A stretch of DNA of 64,000 nt from Acidobacteriota bacterium (GCA_021846945.1 JAJZVZ010000006.1:1-64000); one strand, 5' to 3'; counted from the first letter of the stretch, positions 28,790 through 38,754 are shown. A program made the numbers and translations. The notes: a model not told the origin generated them from the letters alone.

Positions 28790-31255
28790 TTACTCCGATC
28801 TCAAAGCCTGAATAGGATCCACTGCCGCTGCACGCCGCGCCGGCACCCACGCCGCAACAAAAGCAGCCGCCGCCAGCACAAGAGCGACCGCGGCAAAGGT
28901 CAGGCCGTCATGCGCCTTCACGCCGTAGAGGTAACTGCGCGCGAGCCGCACCGCAAACCACGCCAGCGTCCCGCCGGTGGTCAGCCCGATCCCAACCAGC
29001 AACAACGCCCGCCGAAATACGAGCCCCAGAATGCTGCCTTGGGGTGCTCCCAGCGCAATACGAATGCCAATCTCGCGTGTGCGCTGCGCCACCGCAAACG
29101 AGAGCAAGCCATAAAGCCCAATAGAGGCGATCATCAGCGCAAGCCCCGCAAAGGTCTCCAGCAGCCTCGCAATCAGCGTCTTGTTGCCGAAGGAATCCTC
29201 AATCGCTTCATGCATTGTCTCCACATTGATCGTTGCTGCATCGGGCGCCACTTCGTGCAGCGCCTTGTCAAACTGCGCGCGCAGCGTTCCGGCCGGCACC
29301 GCGGCGCGAATCGCCACCTGCATAAAATCGTTAGCAATGCCGTAGAGCGGCGTTCCCGGCTCGATCTGCGCCAAGCAGGCATACACCTCAGGCTGCGTGG
29401 GTGTGGCCACCGAATATTGCTTCATGTCGCCGATAACGCCGACAATGCGAATATCAGCAAGACGCCCAATTCCCATCGACAATGTGTGCCCGACGGGGTC
29501 CACTCCAGGTAGGTATTTCTTTGCGAATGCCTCATTCACCACTGCGACGGGTGGCGAAGACGCCGTGTCGTCTTCGGTGAAGAATCGCCCGCGCACCATC
29601 GGAATCCCCAGCGCGTCGACCAGCCCAGGCGTGGCAAGGCGGCCATTGGCTCTCACCTGCTGCGAATACGGAACCTTTTTGTGATCGAGCGTAGGGTAAA
29701 AGCCCACGCGGAATCCCTGGCGCATCGGCAATACCGAACTGAGGGCAGCGACCTGGACACCGGGAATGGCTCTTAAGTGGTCGAGCAACGGCATATATCC
29801 GTTTCGCACAATATTCGCGTTCTTGTTCACGGCCCACTCGGCAGCCATATTGTTCGGGTAAAGGACGATGCCGCCGGTCAGCACATTTCGCTGCGTAAAT
29901 CCCAGCGGGACCTGCCGCAGCGCATCAATGGTGCGCAGAAACAAGCCCGCGCCCACCAGAAACACGAGCGTCAGCGCAAGCTGCGCAACCACAAGCGCTT
30001 CGCGCAGCCGATTCTGCCCGGCCGTAGCTGTTGTGGTCGCCCCGTGCAGCCTCTCGCTCACATCGCGGCGCATGGCGTGCAGCGCCGGAAAGATACCCGC
30101 GACGACCGCCGTCAGCAGCGTAAAGACGGCGAGAGATCCCACTGCGCGCCAGTCAAGATGAATGTTGATGGCCAGCGGCAGATATCGACGAATCTGGCGC
30201 CAGAGCAGATTGACCGCGCCGTCAGCCAGCAGCGAACCCGCAAGGGCGGCCGCTCCGCTCAGCAGCAGGCTTTCGACCATGGCCTGTTGCAGCAGCCGCG
30301 CTCGGCTGGCTCCCAGCGCTGCGCGCACCGCCTGCTCGCGGCTACGCGCCACCGCCCGCGCCAGCATCAGGCTGGTCACATTCAAAAGCGCCAATGCCCA
30401 CAGCCCAAACACAACAGCATACAGAAGCATCAGCGGCTTGCGCGCTTTCTGATTCAGCGAATCCTGGTAGCCCGTCACCTTTACGCGTGTGGGCAAATCA
30501 CCGCTGGGAACCTCTTTCGCAATGACAGCCTGGGCGCGGCTCAGATTCGCCGCCAGTTGGCCTGCCGTCATGTGGTCCGGCAGCCGCGCCACGTAGAAGT
30601 CTCCCCACTTTGAACCTTTGCCCGATATCGCCGACCGGCTGGCCGCATCCAGCGTCGCCGGAGACCAAACCATCATCGGGCTCGTGTAACCAAAGAAGAA
30701 TCCCTTCGGCAGCACGCCTAGAATCGTATACGGCTCGCCCTTGATCCTCAGCGTCTTCCCCACCACGTGCGGGTCGCTGTTGTACACCTTCTGCCACGTG
30801 TCCTCGCCCAGCAGCGCGACCCGATTACGGCCCGGATCGTTCTCGTCAGCGCGAAAGCCGCGCCCCAGCATCGGCTGCACGCCCAGCATCTCAAACAGGC
30901 CGGCCGATACCATGGCCTGGTCCACCTGAACGCGCCCGCCCGGCCCCACGACGCTCGCGTCACCATCGTCGAATAGAACGCCAATTCGCATCTTCCCGCC
31001 CGCCGCATCACGCAGTCGCAGCATGTTGGCATAGCTCAGTGGGTAGTAACGCCGCGGTCCCGAAAGCTGGATAGCGACAACGCGGTCCGGATGCTCATAC
31101 GGCAGCGGCCGCAACAGTACGCCATTCAGGATGGTGAAGACGGCGACATTTGCGCCCAGCCCCAGCGCCAGCACCGCAATCGCCGTCAGCGTAAATCCCG
31201 GCGAGTTGCGCAACTGGCGCAGCGCATAGCGGAAATCCTGTACGATCGATCGCAA
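28790..31255 (-). CDS. ADOP-family ABC permease 1
   Basis: N-term DFRYALRQLRNSPGFTLTAIAVLALGLGANVAVF; C-term VPARRAAAVDPIQALRSE. Confidence 0.94.
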   Translation of the reverse strand: MRSIVQDFRYALRQLRNSPGFTLTAIAVLALGLGANVAVFTILNGVLLRPLPYEHPDRVVAIQLSGPRRYYPLSYANMLRLRDAAGGKMRIGVLFDDGDASVVGPGGRVQVDQAMVSAGLFEMLGVQPMLGRGFRADENDPGRNRVALLGEDTWQKVYNSDPHVVGKTLRIKGEPYTILGVLPKGFFFGYTSPMMVWSPATLDAASRSAISGKGSKWGDFYVARLPDHMTAGQLAANLSRAQAVIAKEVPSGDLPTRVKVTGYQDSLNQKARKPLMLLYAVVFGLWALALLNVTSLMLARAVARSREQAVRAALGASRARLLQQAMVESLLLSGAAALAGSLLADGAVNLLWRQIRRYLPLAINIHLDWRAVGSLAVFTLLTAVVAGIFPALHAMRRDVSERLHGATTTATAGQNRLREALVVAQLALTLVFLVGAGLFLRTIDALRQVPLGFTQRNVLTGGIVLYPNNMAAEWAVNKNANIVRNGYMPLLDHLRAIPGVQVAALSSVLPMRQGFRVGFYPTLDHKKVPYSQQVRANGRLATPGLVDALGIPMVRGRFFTEDDTASSPPVAVVNEAFAKKYLPGVDPVGHTLSMGIGRLADIRIVGVIGDMKQYSVATPTQPEVYACLAQIEPGTPLYGIANDFMQVAIRAAVPAGTLRAQFDKALHEVAPDAATINVETMHEAIEDSFGNKTLIARLLETFAGLALMIASIGLYGLLSFAVAQRTREIGIRIALGAPQGSILGLVFRRALLLVGIGLTTGGTLAWFAVRLARSYLYGVKAHDGLTFAAVALVLAAAAFVAAWVPARRAAAVDPIQALRSE

Positions 31256-31283
31256 TGGAAGTCTCCTTTCCTCTCAATGCACG

Positions 31284-33773
31284 CTATTCCGTGCGCAGCG
31301 CCTGCATGGGTTCAATGGAGGCGGCGCGGCGCGCGGGAATGAGCGAAGCCACGAGCGCCAGCACAAAGATGCAGAGCGCGGCCAGAATGATGACAGCCGG
31401 GTCGAGCGGGTCGACCTGGAAGAGCAATGTGCGCAGCAGGCGCGTGGCAAAGAGGGCGGCCAGCGCGCCGAGGCCACAGCCGATGAGCCCCAGCTTGGCA
31501 CCTGAAGCAAGAATGAGTTGCATCACGCTGGAGCGCTGCGAGCCAAGGGCGAGACGGATAGCGATCTCCTGCGTGCGCTGCGCGGCGGAAAAGGCGATGA
31601 CGCTGTAAATGCCGAGCAGCGCCAGCAGCACCGCCGCCGCGGCAAAGCCGGAGATAAGCACGGCGTTGAAGCGGCGCGGCGCTTCGGTTTCGTTCACCGC
31701 CTGCTCCATTGAGCGTACCTGCGTAAGCGGAAGCTGCGGATCGATGGACCGAACCGTCGCACGCAGCGCATTCGCCATCTGCTCGGGCGGCAGCATGGTC
31801 CGCAGCACAATGGAGCCGCCCTGGCCGTCGAGCGAATCGGGGGGCGCGAGCGAACCATAAGATGCGGTGTTCTGGCGTACCGGCTGGTAAATCTGATACT
31901 GCACATCGCTTTCCGCGGAGCTTTGCCGGATGTCGCCGATCTCGCCGACGACCGTCATCCACGGCGTAGGCGTCTCCTTCATGCCCCAGCGCACGCGCTT
32001 GCCGATGGGATCCTGCCCGGGCCAGAAGTGTTGCGCCATCGCGTGATTGACGATGCATACCAGCGGCGCCTTGTCGTTATCCGCGTCGGTAAATACGCGG
32101 CCGCGCAAAAGCGGAATGCCCGAAGCGTGGAAGTAGTTACCCATGATCTGCGAAGGCCAGGCGAGATTGAGTTCCTTGCCTTTGGGGGCAACATAGCCCT
32201 CAGCAAGGAAAGCGCTGTTGTTGTGATTTCCGCTGGCGGGCAGCGTCGAAGTAATGCCGACTAATTCGACGCCCGGTAACTGCTGGAGCTTGCCGAGCAG
32301 CGCGTTGTTGAATGCGTCAATTGAAGCCTGAGTCGAGTACTGCTGCTGCGGCAAGCCATAGGACGCGGTCAGCATGTGATCGGCGCGGAAGCCGAGATCG
32401 ACCGCGCGCAGCTTCTCAAAGCTGCGCAGCAGCAGGCCCGAAGCAATGAGCAATACCAGAGCAACGGCGATTTCAGCGACGACCAGCGCAGAGCGAAGGC
32501 GCGCATGGCCGCTGCCGGTGGTTCCGGTACGCCCGCCTTCCTTGAGGGTGTCGTTGACGGCGGTGCGTGACGCGGCAAAGGACGGGACCAGCCCGCAGAG
32601 AAGGCCGGTGAGTACAGCCGCTATGAGCGAGAAGGCCACAACCTGCCAGTCGAGCCCGATCGAGCTGATGCGCGGCAGCGTCTCCGGCAGCAAACTGATG
32701 CCCACGCGCAAAACAGTGGCGGCCAGGCCCAGGCCAAGCAGCCCGCCGGCAATGCTCAGTGTCAGCGTCTCGATGAGCATCTGGCGCAGAATGGCCGCAG
32801 CGCCGGCTCCCAGAGCGATGCGCACGGCGATCTCATGACGGCGGCGGATGACGCGCACCAGCAGCAGGCCGGCAAGGTTGGCGCAGGCGATGAAGAGCAC
32901 CACAATGACGGCGAGAAAGAGCGTGTGGATGAGCGGGCGCGCTTGTGCCACCGTATCGTCTGCCAGCGGACGCACCACGGCGCTGATGTGCAGGCTGTTC
33001 ATGAACGCGGGGAAGTTGCGCATGATTTGCTGCGCCACGCTTTCGGCATCCTGCTGAGCCTGCGCGGGGGTGATGCCGGGCTTGAGCCGGCCCACCATCT
33101 GGAAGTTCCAGCTTGCCGCGCCGATCGTCAGCTCATCGTGCGTAGGGCTCATTGGCACCCACAACTCGCTGTGATACAGCCGGCCAGGAATGAGAGGAAA
33201 CTCGAAGCTGCGCGGCATGACGCCGATAATCTCGTAGGGCTTGCGGTCGAGCAGAATTTTGCGCCCGAGGACGTGCGGATCGCCCTGGAAGCGGCTGTTC
33301 CACATTCCATAGCTGATGACGGCCACCTGCTGGCTGCTGTCGTCTTCGCGCTGCGTAAAGGTGCGGCCCATCAGCGGCGCAATGCCCAGCGTTGGAAAGA
33401 TGCTGGCCGTCAGGCGCGCGGCGCTGATCTGCGCGGGAGCGCCGGCGCCGGAAAGCTCATAGCCGGTCTGCTGATACCCGCCCAGGCTGGTAAAGCTGCG
33501 CGTGTCGCGCTCGTAGGTGAGGATCTCCGGAGCCGTAACGCCGGCCTCGCCATTATTGCCGAAGTCGGCGCCCGCCAGAATATCGGAGAGCACGACGAGC
33601 TTTTCAGGATGCGGGAACGGCAGCGGCCGCAGCAGCACACCCTCGACGATCGAGAAAATTGCCGTCGTGGCGCCGATGCCGAAGGCCAGCGTAAGCACGG
33701 CCGTGAGCGCGAAGCCCGGCGACTTGCGCAACTGGCGCAGCGCGAAGCGGAGATCGTGCCAGAGATTGTTCAT
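31284..33773 (-). CDS. ADOP-family ABC permease 2
   Basis: N-term DLRFALRQLRKSPGFALTAVLTLAFGIGATTAIF; C-term IPARRAASIEPMQALRTE. Confidence 0.94.
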   Translation of the reverse strand: MNNLWHDLRFALRQLRKSPGFALTAVLTLAFGIGATTAIFSIVEGVLLRPLPFPHPEKLVVLSDILAGADFGNNGEAGVTAPEILTYERDTRSFTSLGGYQQTGYELSGAGAPAQISAARLTASIFPTLGIAPLMGRTFTQREDDSSQQVAVISYGMWNSRFQGDPHVLGRKILLDRKPYEIIGVMPRSFEFPLIPGRLYHSELWVPMSPTHDELTIGAASWNFQMVGRLKPGITPAQAQQDAESVAQQIMRNFPAFMNSLHISAVVRPLADDTVAQARPLIHTLFLAVIVVLFIACANLAGLLLVRVIRRRHEIAVRIALGAGAAAILRQMLIETLTLSIAGGLLGLGLAATVLRVGISLLPETLPRISSIGLDWQVVAFSLIAAVLTGLLCGLVPSFAASRTAVNDTLKEGGRTGTTGSGHARLRSALVVAEIAVALVLLIASGLLLRSFEKLRAVDLGFRADHMLTASYGLPQQQYSTQASIDAFNNALLGKLQQLPGVELVGITSTLPASGNHNNSAFLAEGYVAPKGKELNLAWPSQIMGNYFHASGIPLLRGRVFTDADNDKAPLVCIVNHAMAQHFWPGQDPIGKRVRWGMKETPTPWMTVVGEIGDIRQSSAESDVQYQIYQPVRQNTASYGSLAPPDSLDGQGGSIVLRTMLPPEQMANALRATVRSIDPQLPLTQVRSMEQAVNETEAPRRFNAVLISGFAAAAVLLALLGIYSVIAFSAAQRTQEIAIRLALGSQRSSVMQLILASGAKLGLIGCGLGALAALFATRLLRTLLFQVDPLDPAVIILAALCIFVLALVASLIPARRAASIEPMQALRTE

Positions 33774-33811
33774 CGCATATCCTTTCCGTTGCCGCGTGCG
33801 GCCCGGTTTTC

Positions 33812-36280
33812 TTATTCAGCCCTCAGTGCCTGCATGGGTTCAATCGATGCGGCGCGGCGCGCGGGCAGCCATGCGGCGCATCCTGAAACGATGCCCATGG
33901 TCACAATGGCCAGTACAAAACTGACCGGATCGAGCGGAGACAATTGATAAAGCATCGACTTGAGCGGGCGTGCGATGAAGAATACTAGCGGAATGCCCCC
34001 GGCCAGGCCCACCGCGAGCACCCACAGGCTTTCGCGCATGACCATGGCCAGCACCTCGGCGCGGCTGGCGCCGAGTGCCATGCGAACGCCGATCTCGGTG
34101 GTACGGCGGCTCACGCGGAATGAGTACGTGCCGTATAACCCCGTAGCCACCAGAAACACTGCCAGCAGCCCAAAGAATCCTCCCATGGCGGCGAACATAC
34201 GCTGCTGCGCATAAGACTCCTCAAATTGCTGCTCCTGCGTCATGGGCTGTTCGAGCGGAACGTTCGGATAGGCGTCCGCAACGATCTTGCGTAACTCAGG
34301 CAGCCACGCCAGCGCATCGCCCCGGGTACGCACCTCGATGTTCATCGTTCCCAACACCCGCCGCTGCATCTGCGCGTAGTAGGCCATGGGCATCTTCTTT
34401 TCATCCACGCTTGTGTATTTGCTGTCACCGACCACCCCGACGATAACGGCTGGAGGTTTTACGCCGCCCAGCAGGTGCCCCAGGGGATTCGTATTGGCCA
34501 GATACTTCCTGACGAAGGTCTCGTTCACCAGTGCAACGGTTTGCGTATCCTGCGTGTCGGACTCGGCGATGTCGCGCCCGGCGAGGATAGGAATGCCCAT
34601 GGTATGAAAGAATCCAGCGCCCACGCTGTTCGAGCGCAATGATGCTCCGCGCCTTAGGACGCCGTCCAACGTTAGGTCATTGTTGTTACTCCAATGAGAG
34701 CCGGGACGGTTTTGCGCCATCGAAACCGATTCCACGCCGGGTGCCTGGCGCAGGCGGTCGAGCAGCGAGCGGTAGAAGAGGTGCGTGTCCGCATGCCCCT
34801 GCGGCGTCACGCCGAAGACCAGCAGTCCCTCCGCCTCCATACCAAGGTTTTGCGTGGCATAGTTGCGCAGCGTGCGCAACAGCAGGCTTGCCACCATGAG
34901 AAGGACAAGACAAATACAGATTTGCGCGGCGAGAACGACGTGGCCGCCCAGTGCACGGCTCCGGCTTCGCGTCACGCCGGCCGCGGTGGAGTGCAGGACA
35001 CCGGCAATCGGCGCATGGGTTGCACTCCACAATGGAACGAGGCCGAAAACTAAAGCTGCTGTCGACGAAAGCACCAGAGTAAACAGCAGCACGGTGCGGT
35101 CCGGGGTCATTCCCGTTTCGATAGACGACCATGCAGCCAACATGCGCGTTGCGGAAAGCGCAAAGAGCCATCCTAGAGCCGCGGCAGCAGTCACCAGCAG
35201 CAGGCTCTCGCACAACAACTGGCGGAAGATCGCGGCGCGGCTGGCACCGATGGCAAGCCGCAAACTGAACTCGCGCTCGCGGATGGTGTTGCGCGCCTGC
35301 AGCATCATGGCCACATTGGCGCAAGCAATCAACAGGATCAGGCCAACAAAGCCCATCAGAATGCGCACCGGCTCGCGGAAATACTCGCCATAACCAAAGA
35401 TGCCGTGGGCAGGCACGAAATCGAGAAGCGGCTTCCACTGCTTCGGATCGATCGAGCCGACGGCCTGCCGGGCCACTTCTCCGAAGGTCCCTTCCAGCGC
35501 TTGCTGTGCCTGCGTCGGCGTCACTCCGGGCCGCAGTCGCGCCATTATGCCCAAAGTCCACCACCTGGGCGAGCTGTACAGAGTGTTTACTGCCGCGCCC
35601 GGTGTCGAGGGAACGCCCCACGCGTTCAACTCGGGCCGATTCTGCAATGGAACCCAGAAGTCTGTCGCAATGCCCGGCTCGATGCCCTTGAAGCCGCGGG
35701 CCGTAATGCCCACAAGGGTCATGGGAATGCCCTTGATATAGATCGTCTGGCCGAGGATCGCGGGGTTCCGCGCGAAGCTGCGCGTCCAGTAATCGTAACT
35801 GAGCACCGCGATGGCGGCATGCTGTCTCTCATCAGCAAGCGTGAATCCGCGGCCAAGCATGATCCGTGCGCTCAGCCCGGAGAAAAAGTTACCGCTCACC
35901 TCTTCGCCTTCAGCCGCCTCGGGTAGTTCTCCATAACGCACTGCGACTTTGCCAATGCTGAGCGGAGCAACAGCGATCAGATCATCAAAGACATCGGCCC
36001 GCTGACGCAATGCCTCGAAAGCAGCTTCGGAGAAGGCTGTATTCGAATCACCGGTGTCGCTGGCGCCCGGGGGTTGATTCTGACCATTCGCCTCGCGCAC
36101 ATAGTAGAGGCCGTGAGGGCGGCTCACTGGTAGCAACTGCATCAGCAGCGCATTCATCACACTGAATACCGCGGTATTTGCGCCGATGCCAAGCGCCAGC
36201 ATCAGGACCACGGTGACCGTAAAACCCGGCGCCTTGCGCAATTGGCGCAGCGCATAGCGAAGATCCCGAAACAGCATCAT
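33812..36280 (-). CDS. ADOP-family ABC permease 3
   Basis: N-term DLRYALRQLRKAPGFTVTVVLMLALGIGANTAVF; C-term LPARRAASIEPMQALRAE; start trimmed to MMLFRD. Confidence 0.94.
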   Translation of the reverse strand: MMLFRDLRYALRQLRKAPGFTVTVVLMLALGIGANTAVFSVMNALLMQLLPVSRPHGLYYVREANGQNQPPGASDTGDSNTAFSEAAFEALRQRADVFDDLIAVAPLSIGKVAVRYGELPEAAEGEEVSGNFFSGLSARIMLGRGFTLADERQHAAIAVLSYDYWTRSFARNPAILGQTIYIKGIPMTLVGITARGFKGIEPGIATDFWVPLQNRPELNAWGVPSTPGAAVNTLYSSPRWWTLGIMARLRPGVTPTQAQQALEGTFGEVARQAVGSIDPKQWKPLLDFVPAHGIFGYGEYFREPVRILMGFVGLILLIACANVAMMLQARNTIREREFSLRLAIGASRAAIFRQLLCESLLLVTAAAALGWLFALSATRMLAAWSSIETGMTPDRTVLLFTLVLSSTAALVFGLVPLWSATHAPIAGVLHSTAAGVTRSRSRALGGHVVLAAQICICLVLLMVASLLLRTLRNYATQNLGMEAEGLLVFGVTPQGHADTHLFYRSLLDRLRQAPGVESVSMAQNRPGSHWSNNNDLTLDGVLRRGASLRSNSVGAGFFHTMGIPILAGRDIAESDTQDTQTVALVNETFVRKYLANTNPLGHLLGGVKPPAVIVGVVGDSKYTSVDEKKMPMAYYAQMQRRVLGTMNIEVRTRGDALAWLPELRKIVADAYPNVPLEQPMTQEQQFEESYAQQRMFAAMGGFFGLLAVFLVATGLYGTYSFRVSRRTTEIGVRMALGASRAEVLAMVMRESLWVLAVGLAGGIPLVFFIARPLKSMLYQLSPLDPVSFVLAIVTMGIVSGCAAWLPARRAASIEPMQALRAE

Positions 36281-36330
36281 GACCCACCTCACAACGAAGT
36301 TCTGATCGAGTAATGGTCTTGAACCGGGCA

Positions 36331-36393
36331 TCCCCTCAGGGGCTAAAGCCCGCCTCATTCTTCCGGTCTAAGCGGCACGACTGAAGTCGTGCC
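36331..36393. repeat. REP-like palindromic element
   Basis: GGGCT-aa-AGCCC and GGCACGACT-ga-AGTCGTGCC adjacent in an intergenic gap. Confidence 0.55.
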
Positions 36394-36479
36394 CTGTTAC
36401 AAAGCCTCTCGACCGATGGATTCTGCGCAGTCCGCTCAGCACTTGTGCCCCCGGACCCCTTATTCCCCTGGTCGGTGCC

Positions 36480-37202
36480 TCACGCCTCCACTTCCTGCTC
36501 AAGCTTCTTGAATTCGTCCTCCGAGACCACTTTGCCGTCGAAGAGATGCACCTCGCGCTGGGCGTGGCGGGCAAAGCGCGGATCGTGCGTGACCATGCAG
36601 ATCGTCGAGCCTTCGCGGTGCAAGTCGCCGAGCAGATGCATCACCGCCTCGCCGTTTTTGGAGTCGAGGTTGCCGGTGGGCTCGTCGGCCAGCAGGATCG
36701 AGGGCGAGCCGGCCAATGCGCGCGCCACGGCCACGCGCTGCTGCTGGCCGCCGGAGAGCTGCGCGGGATAATGCCGCATGCGGTGCGCCATGTTCACGCG
36801 CTCCAGCGCCTCCTTGACGCGGCGCTTGCGCTCGGCCGACGGCATGCCGGCGCGATAAGTGAGCGGCAGCTCCACGTTTTCCTCGACGGTGAGATCGCCA
36901 ATGAGATTGAAGCTCTGAAAGATGAAGCCGATCTCCTGGTTGCGGATGCGCGAGCGCTCGCTGAAGCTCAGGTTCTCCACCGGATTGCCGTTGAGCAGAT
37001 AGCGGCCGCCGGTAGGCGTGTCGAGCAGGCCAAGAATGGAGAGCAGCGTGGATTTGCCGCAGCCCGACGGGCCGGACATGGCCAGATACTCGCCACGCGA
37101 AATGGTCAAGTGAATGCCGGAGAGCGCGTGCGTCTCCACTTCGTCCGTGTAGAAGATCTTGGTCAGGTCTTCAATCTCAATCAATGTGCCGTTCGATGCC
37201 AT
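36480..37202 (-). CDS. ABC transporter ATP-binding protein (MacB/LolD type)
   Basis: GPSGCGKSTLLSILGLLDTPTGG; LSGGQQQRVAVARALAGSPSILLADEPTGNLD. Confidence 0.96.
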   Translation of the reverse strand: MASNGTLIEIEDLTKIFYTDEVETHALSGIHLTISRGEYLAMSGPSGCGKSTLLSILGLLDTPTGGRYLLNGNPVENLSFSERSRIRNQEIGFIFQSFNLIGDLTVEENVELPLTYRAGMPSAERKRRVKEALERVNMAHRMRHYPAQLSGGQQQRVAVARALAGSPSILLADEPTGNLDSKNGEAVMHLLGDLHREGSTICMVTHDPRFARHAQREVHLFDGKVVSEDEFKKLEQEVEA

Positions 37203-37214
37203 GCTGCGCTCCTT

Positions 37215-37326
37215 GTCAGCTATCAACTATCAGCTGTCAGCTTTCAGTTCGTAATTGTCCGTTATCAGTTGTCAGTTGTTGTTGCTGAGCGTTGCTCCCT
37301 GCTCTCTGCTCTCTGTTCTTTACTCC
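37215..37326. repeat. degenerate heptanucleotide array
   Basis: GTCAGCT ATCAACT ATCAGCT GTCAGCT TTCAGTT CGTAATT GTCCGTT ATCAGTT GTCAGTT GTTGTTG CTGAGCG TTGCTCC CTGCTCT CTGCTCT CTGTTCT. Confidence 0.9.
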
Positions 37327-38588
37327 AGCCGGATGCGGTCTACGTTGTCGTATCGCGACATATCCGAAAGGATCACCGTGTCGCCTTCCTTCAGCCCTGA
37401 GAGCACCTGGATATCGTTCACCGAGGCTCGGCCAACTTTGACCGAAACGCGCGTGGCGCCCTTGCCGTCGGGATCGAGCTTGAACAGGCTTAGCGTGGAA
37501 TTTTCATTGCCCAACGCGGGCCGGCCCACGTAGAGAATGTCGTGCAGATGCTCGAGGTCGATTGTGCCGTCCACGCTCAACTGCGGAACCGCCCCCGGCG
37601 GCAGAGGCCCATCGAGCATTACGTCAACCGTGCGCGTTCCGTTCACTACGGCGGGGTCGATGCGGGTGACATGGCCGGGAATGATGCCGTTGTGCGTGTC
37701 AATGGTGGCGGGCTGGCCGATCTGAATGTCGCGTGCCTGGGTCTCGGCGATCTGCAGGGCGGCCTTGAGCTTGTCGCGCTGAATCACCTCGGCCAGCGAG
37801 GTGCCTGCGCTCACGTGCTGGCCCACCTGCAGCGGCGTGGCCAGCGGCGCCAGTATGCCTGAGATGGTTGACCTGACCTGCAATGCCGCCGCCTGTTTCT
37901 GGTAGAGATCAAGCAAAGCCCTGGCCTGATCGATCTTGGTCTGCTGCGAGGCAAGCTGGATCTCGATGGCCCTCTGGTTGACTGTGAGCTGCTCCTGGCT
38001 GAGCTGGTGCTGTGTCGCCAGTTGCTCGGCGGTGCTCTTGGACTTGTTATATTGGAGGCCGGAAATCACCCCCAGGTTGAAAAGCGCCTTGTCTGTCTGC
38101 GCCTGCAGCTGATCCTGAACGTAGTCGGCATTCACTTGCGCGGCTGCGGTCTTTTTATCCATCAGCGTGCTTTCAAGCGAAGCCCGCAGGCTCTTGGAAT
38201 CGGCCTCGGCGGCCTTGAGCGCCAACTGCGCGTTGAGCAACTGCTGCTGGAGCTGGGGATCCGACAGGTCCATGATGACGGTGCTGGGCGTCACCTGGGC
38301 GCCGGGCAGAACGCGGATGCGGACGACAGTGGCGTCAGTCTGCGCCGGGATCAACTCGATGGAATCCTCGCGCGGCACCAGGCTGCCGGTAGAGGCGCGC
38401 ACCTGGCGGATCATGTCGCCGCGCTTGACGGTGTCAGTCCAAATGGTGGAGCGGTCCACGACGGGCGCTGCCGGCTTGAGGCGCATCACGGCCATTACCG
38501 CAACCGACAGGACCACCACAGCAGCGCCGGTCCAAAGGATCAACTGGCGCCTCTTCTTTCGCTTCAAATCGGGGCGTGCAATATCCAT
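37320..38588 (-). CDS. HlyD/MacA-like periplasmic adaptor protein
   Basis: MDIARPDLKRKKRRQLILWTGAAVVVLSVAVMA; coiled-coil; IQIGQPATIDTHNGIIPGHVTRIDPAV. Confidence 0.92.
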   Translation of the reverse strand: MDIARPDLKRKKRRQLILWTGAAVVVLSVAVMAVMRLKPAAPVVDRSTIWTDTVKRGDMIRQVRASTGSLVPREDSIELIPAQTDATVVRIRVLPGAQVTPSTVIMDLSDPQLQQQLLNAQLALKAAEADSKSLRASLESTLMDKKTAAAQVNADYVQDQLQAQTDKALFNLGVISGLQYNKSKSTAEQLATQHQLSQEQLTVNQRAIEIQLASQQTKIDQARALLDLYQKQAAALQVRSTISGILAPLATPLQVGQHVSAGTSLAEVIQRDKLKAALQIAETQARDIQIGQPATIDTHNGIIPGHVTRIDPAVVNGTRTVDVMLDGPLPPGAVPQLSVDGTIDLEHLHDILYVGRPALGNENSTLSLFKLDPDGKGATRVSVKVGRASVNDIQVLSGLKEGDTVILSDMSRYDNVDRIRLE

Positions 38589-38603
38589 CACACCCGGATC
38601 ATG

Positions 38604-38618
38604 GCACTTGCTGTGCCA
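38604..38618 (-). promoter_or_regulatory. candidate sigma-54 (-24/-12) promoter
   Basis: Minus strand TGGCAC-AGCAA-GTGC, GG-N10-GC spacing, just upstream of the adaptor gene. Confidence 0.45.
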
Positions 38619-38754
38619 AAGTCGCGGATTCATTCACAACTGAAAACAAACGGCTTATTTTCACGCCGAGAAAGGACGGAAGCAGCCGAGTGACCGCTTC
38701 CGGCATGGCAGTGTTCGATTCCGGACACCCGGAAGATGGTCGACGAGGCCCTGG

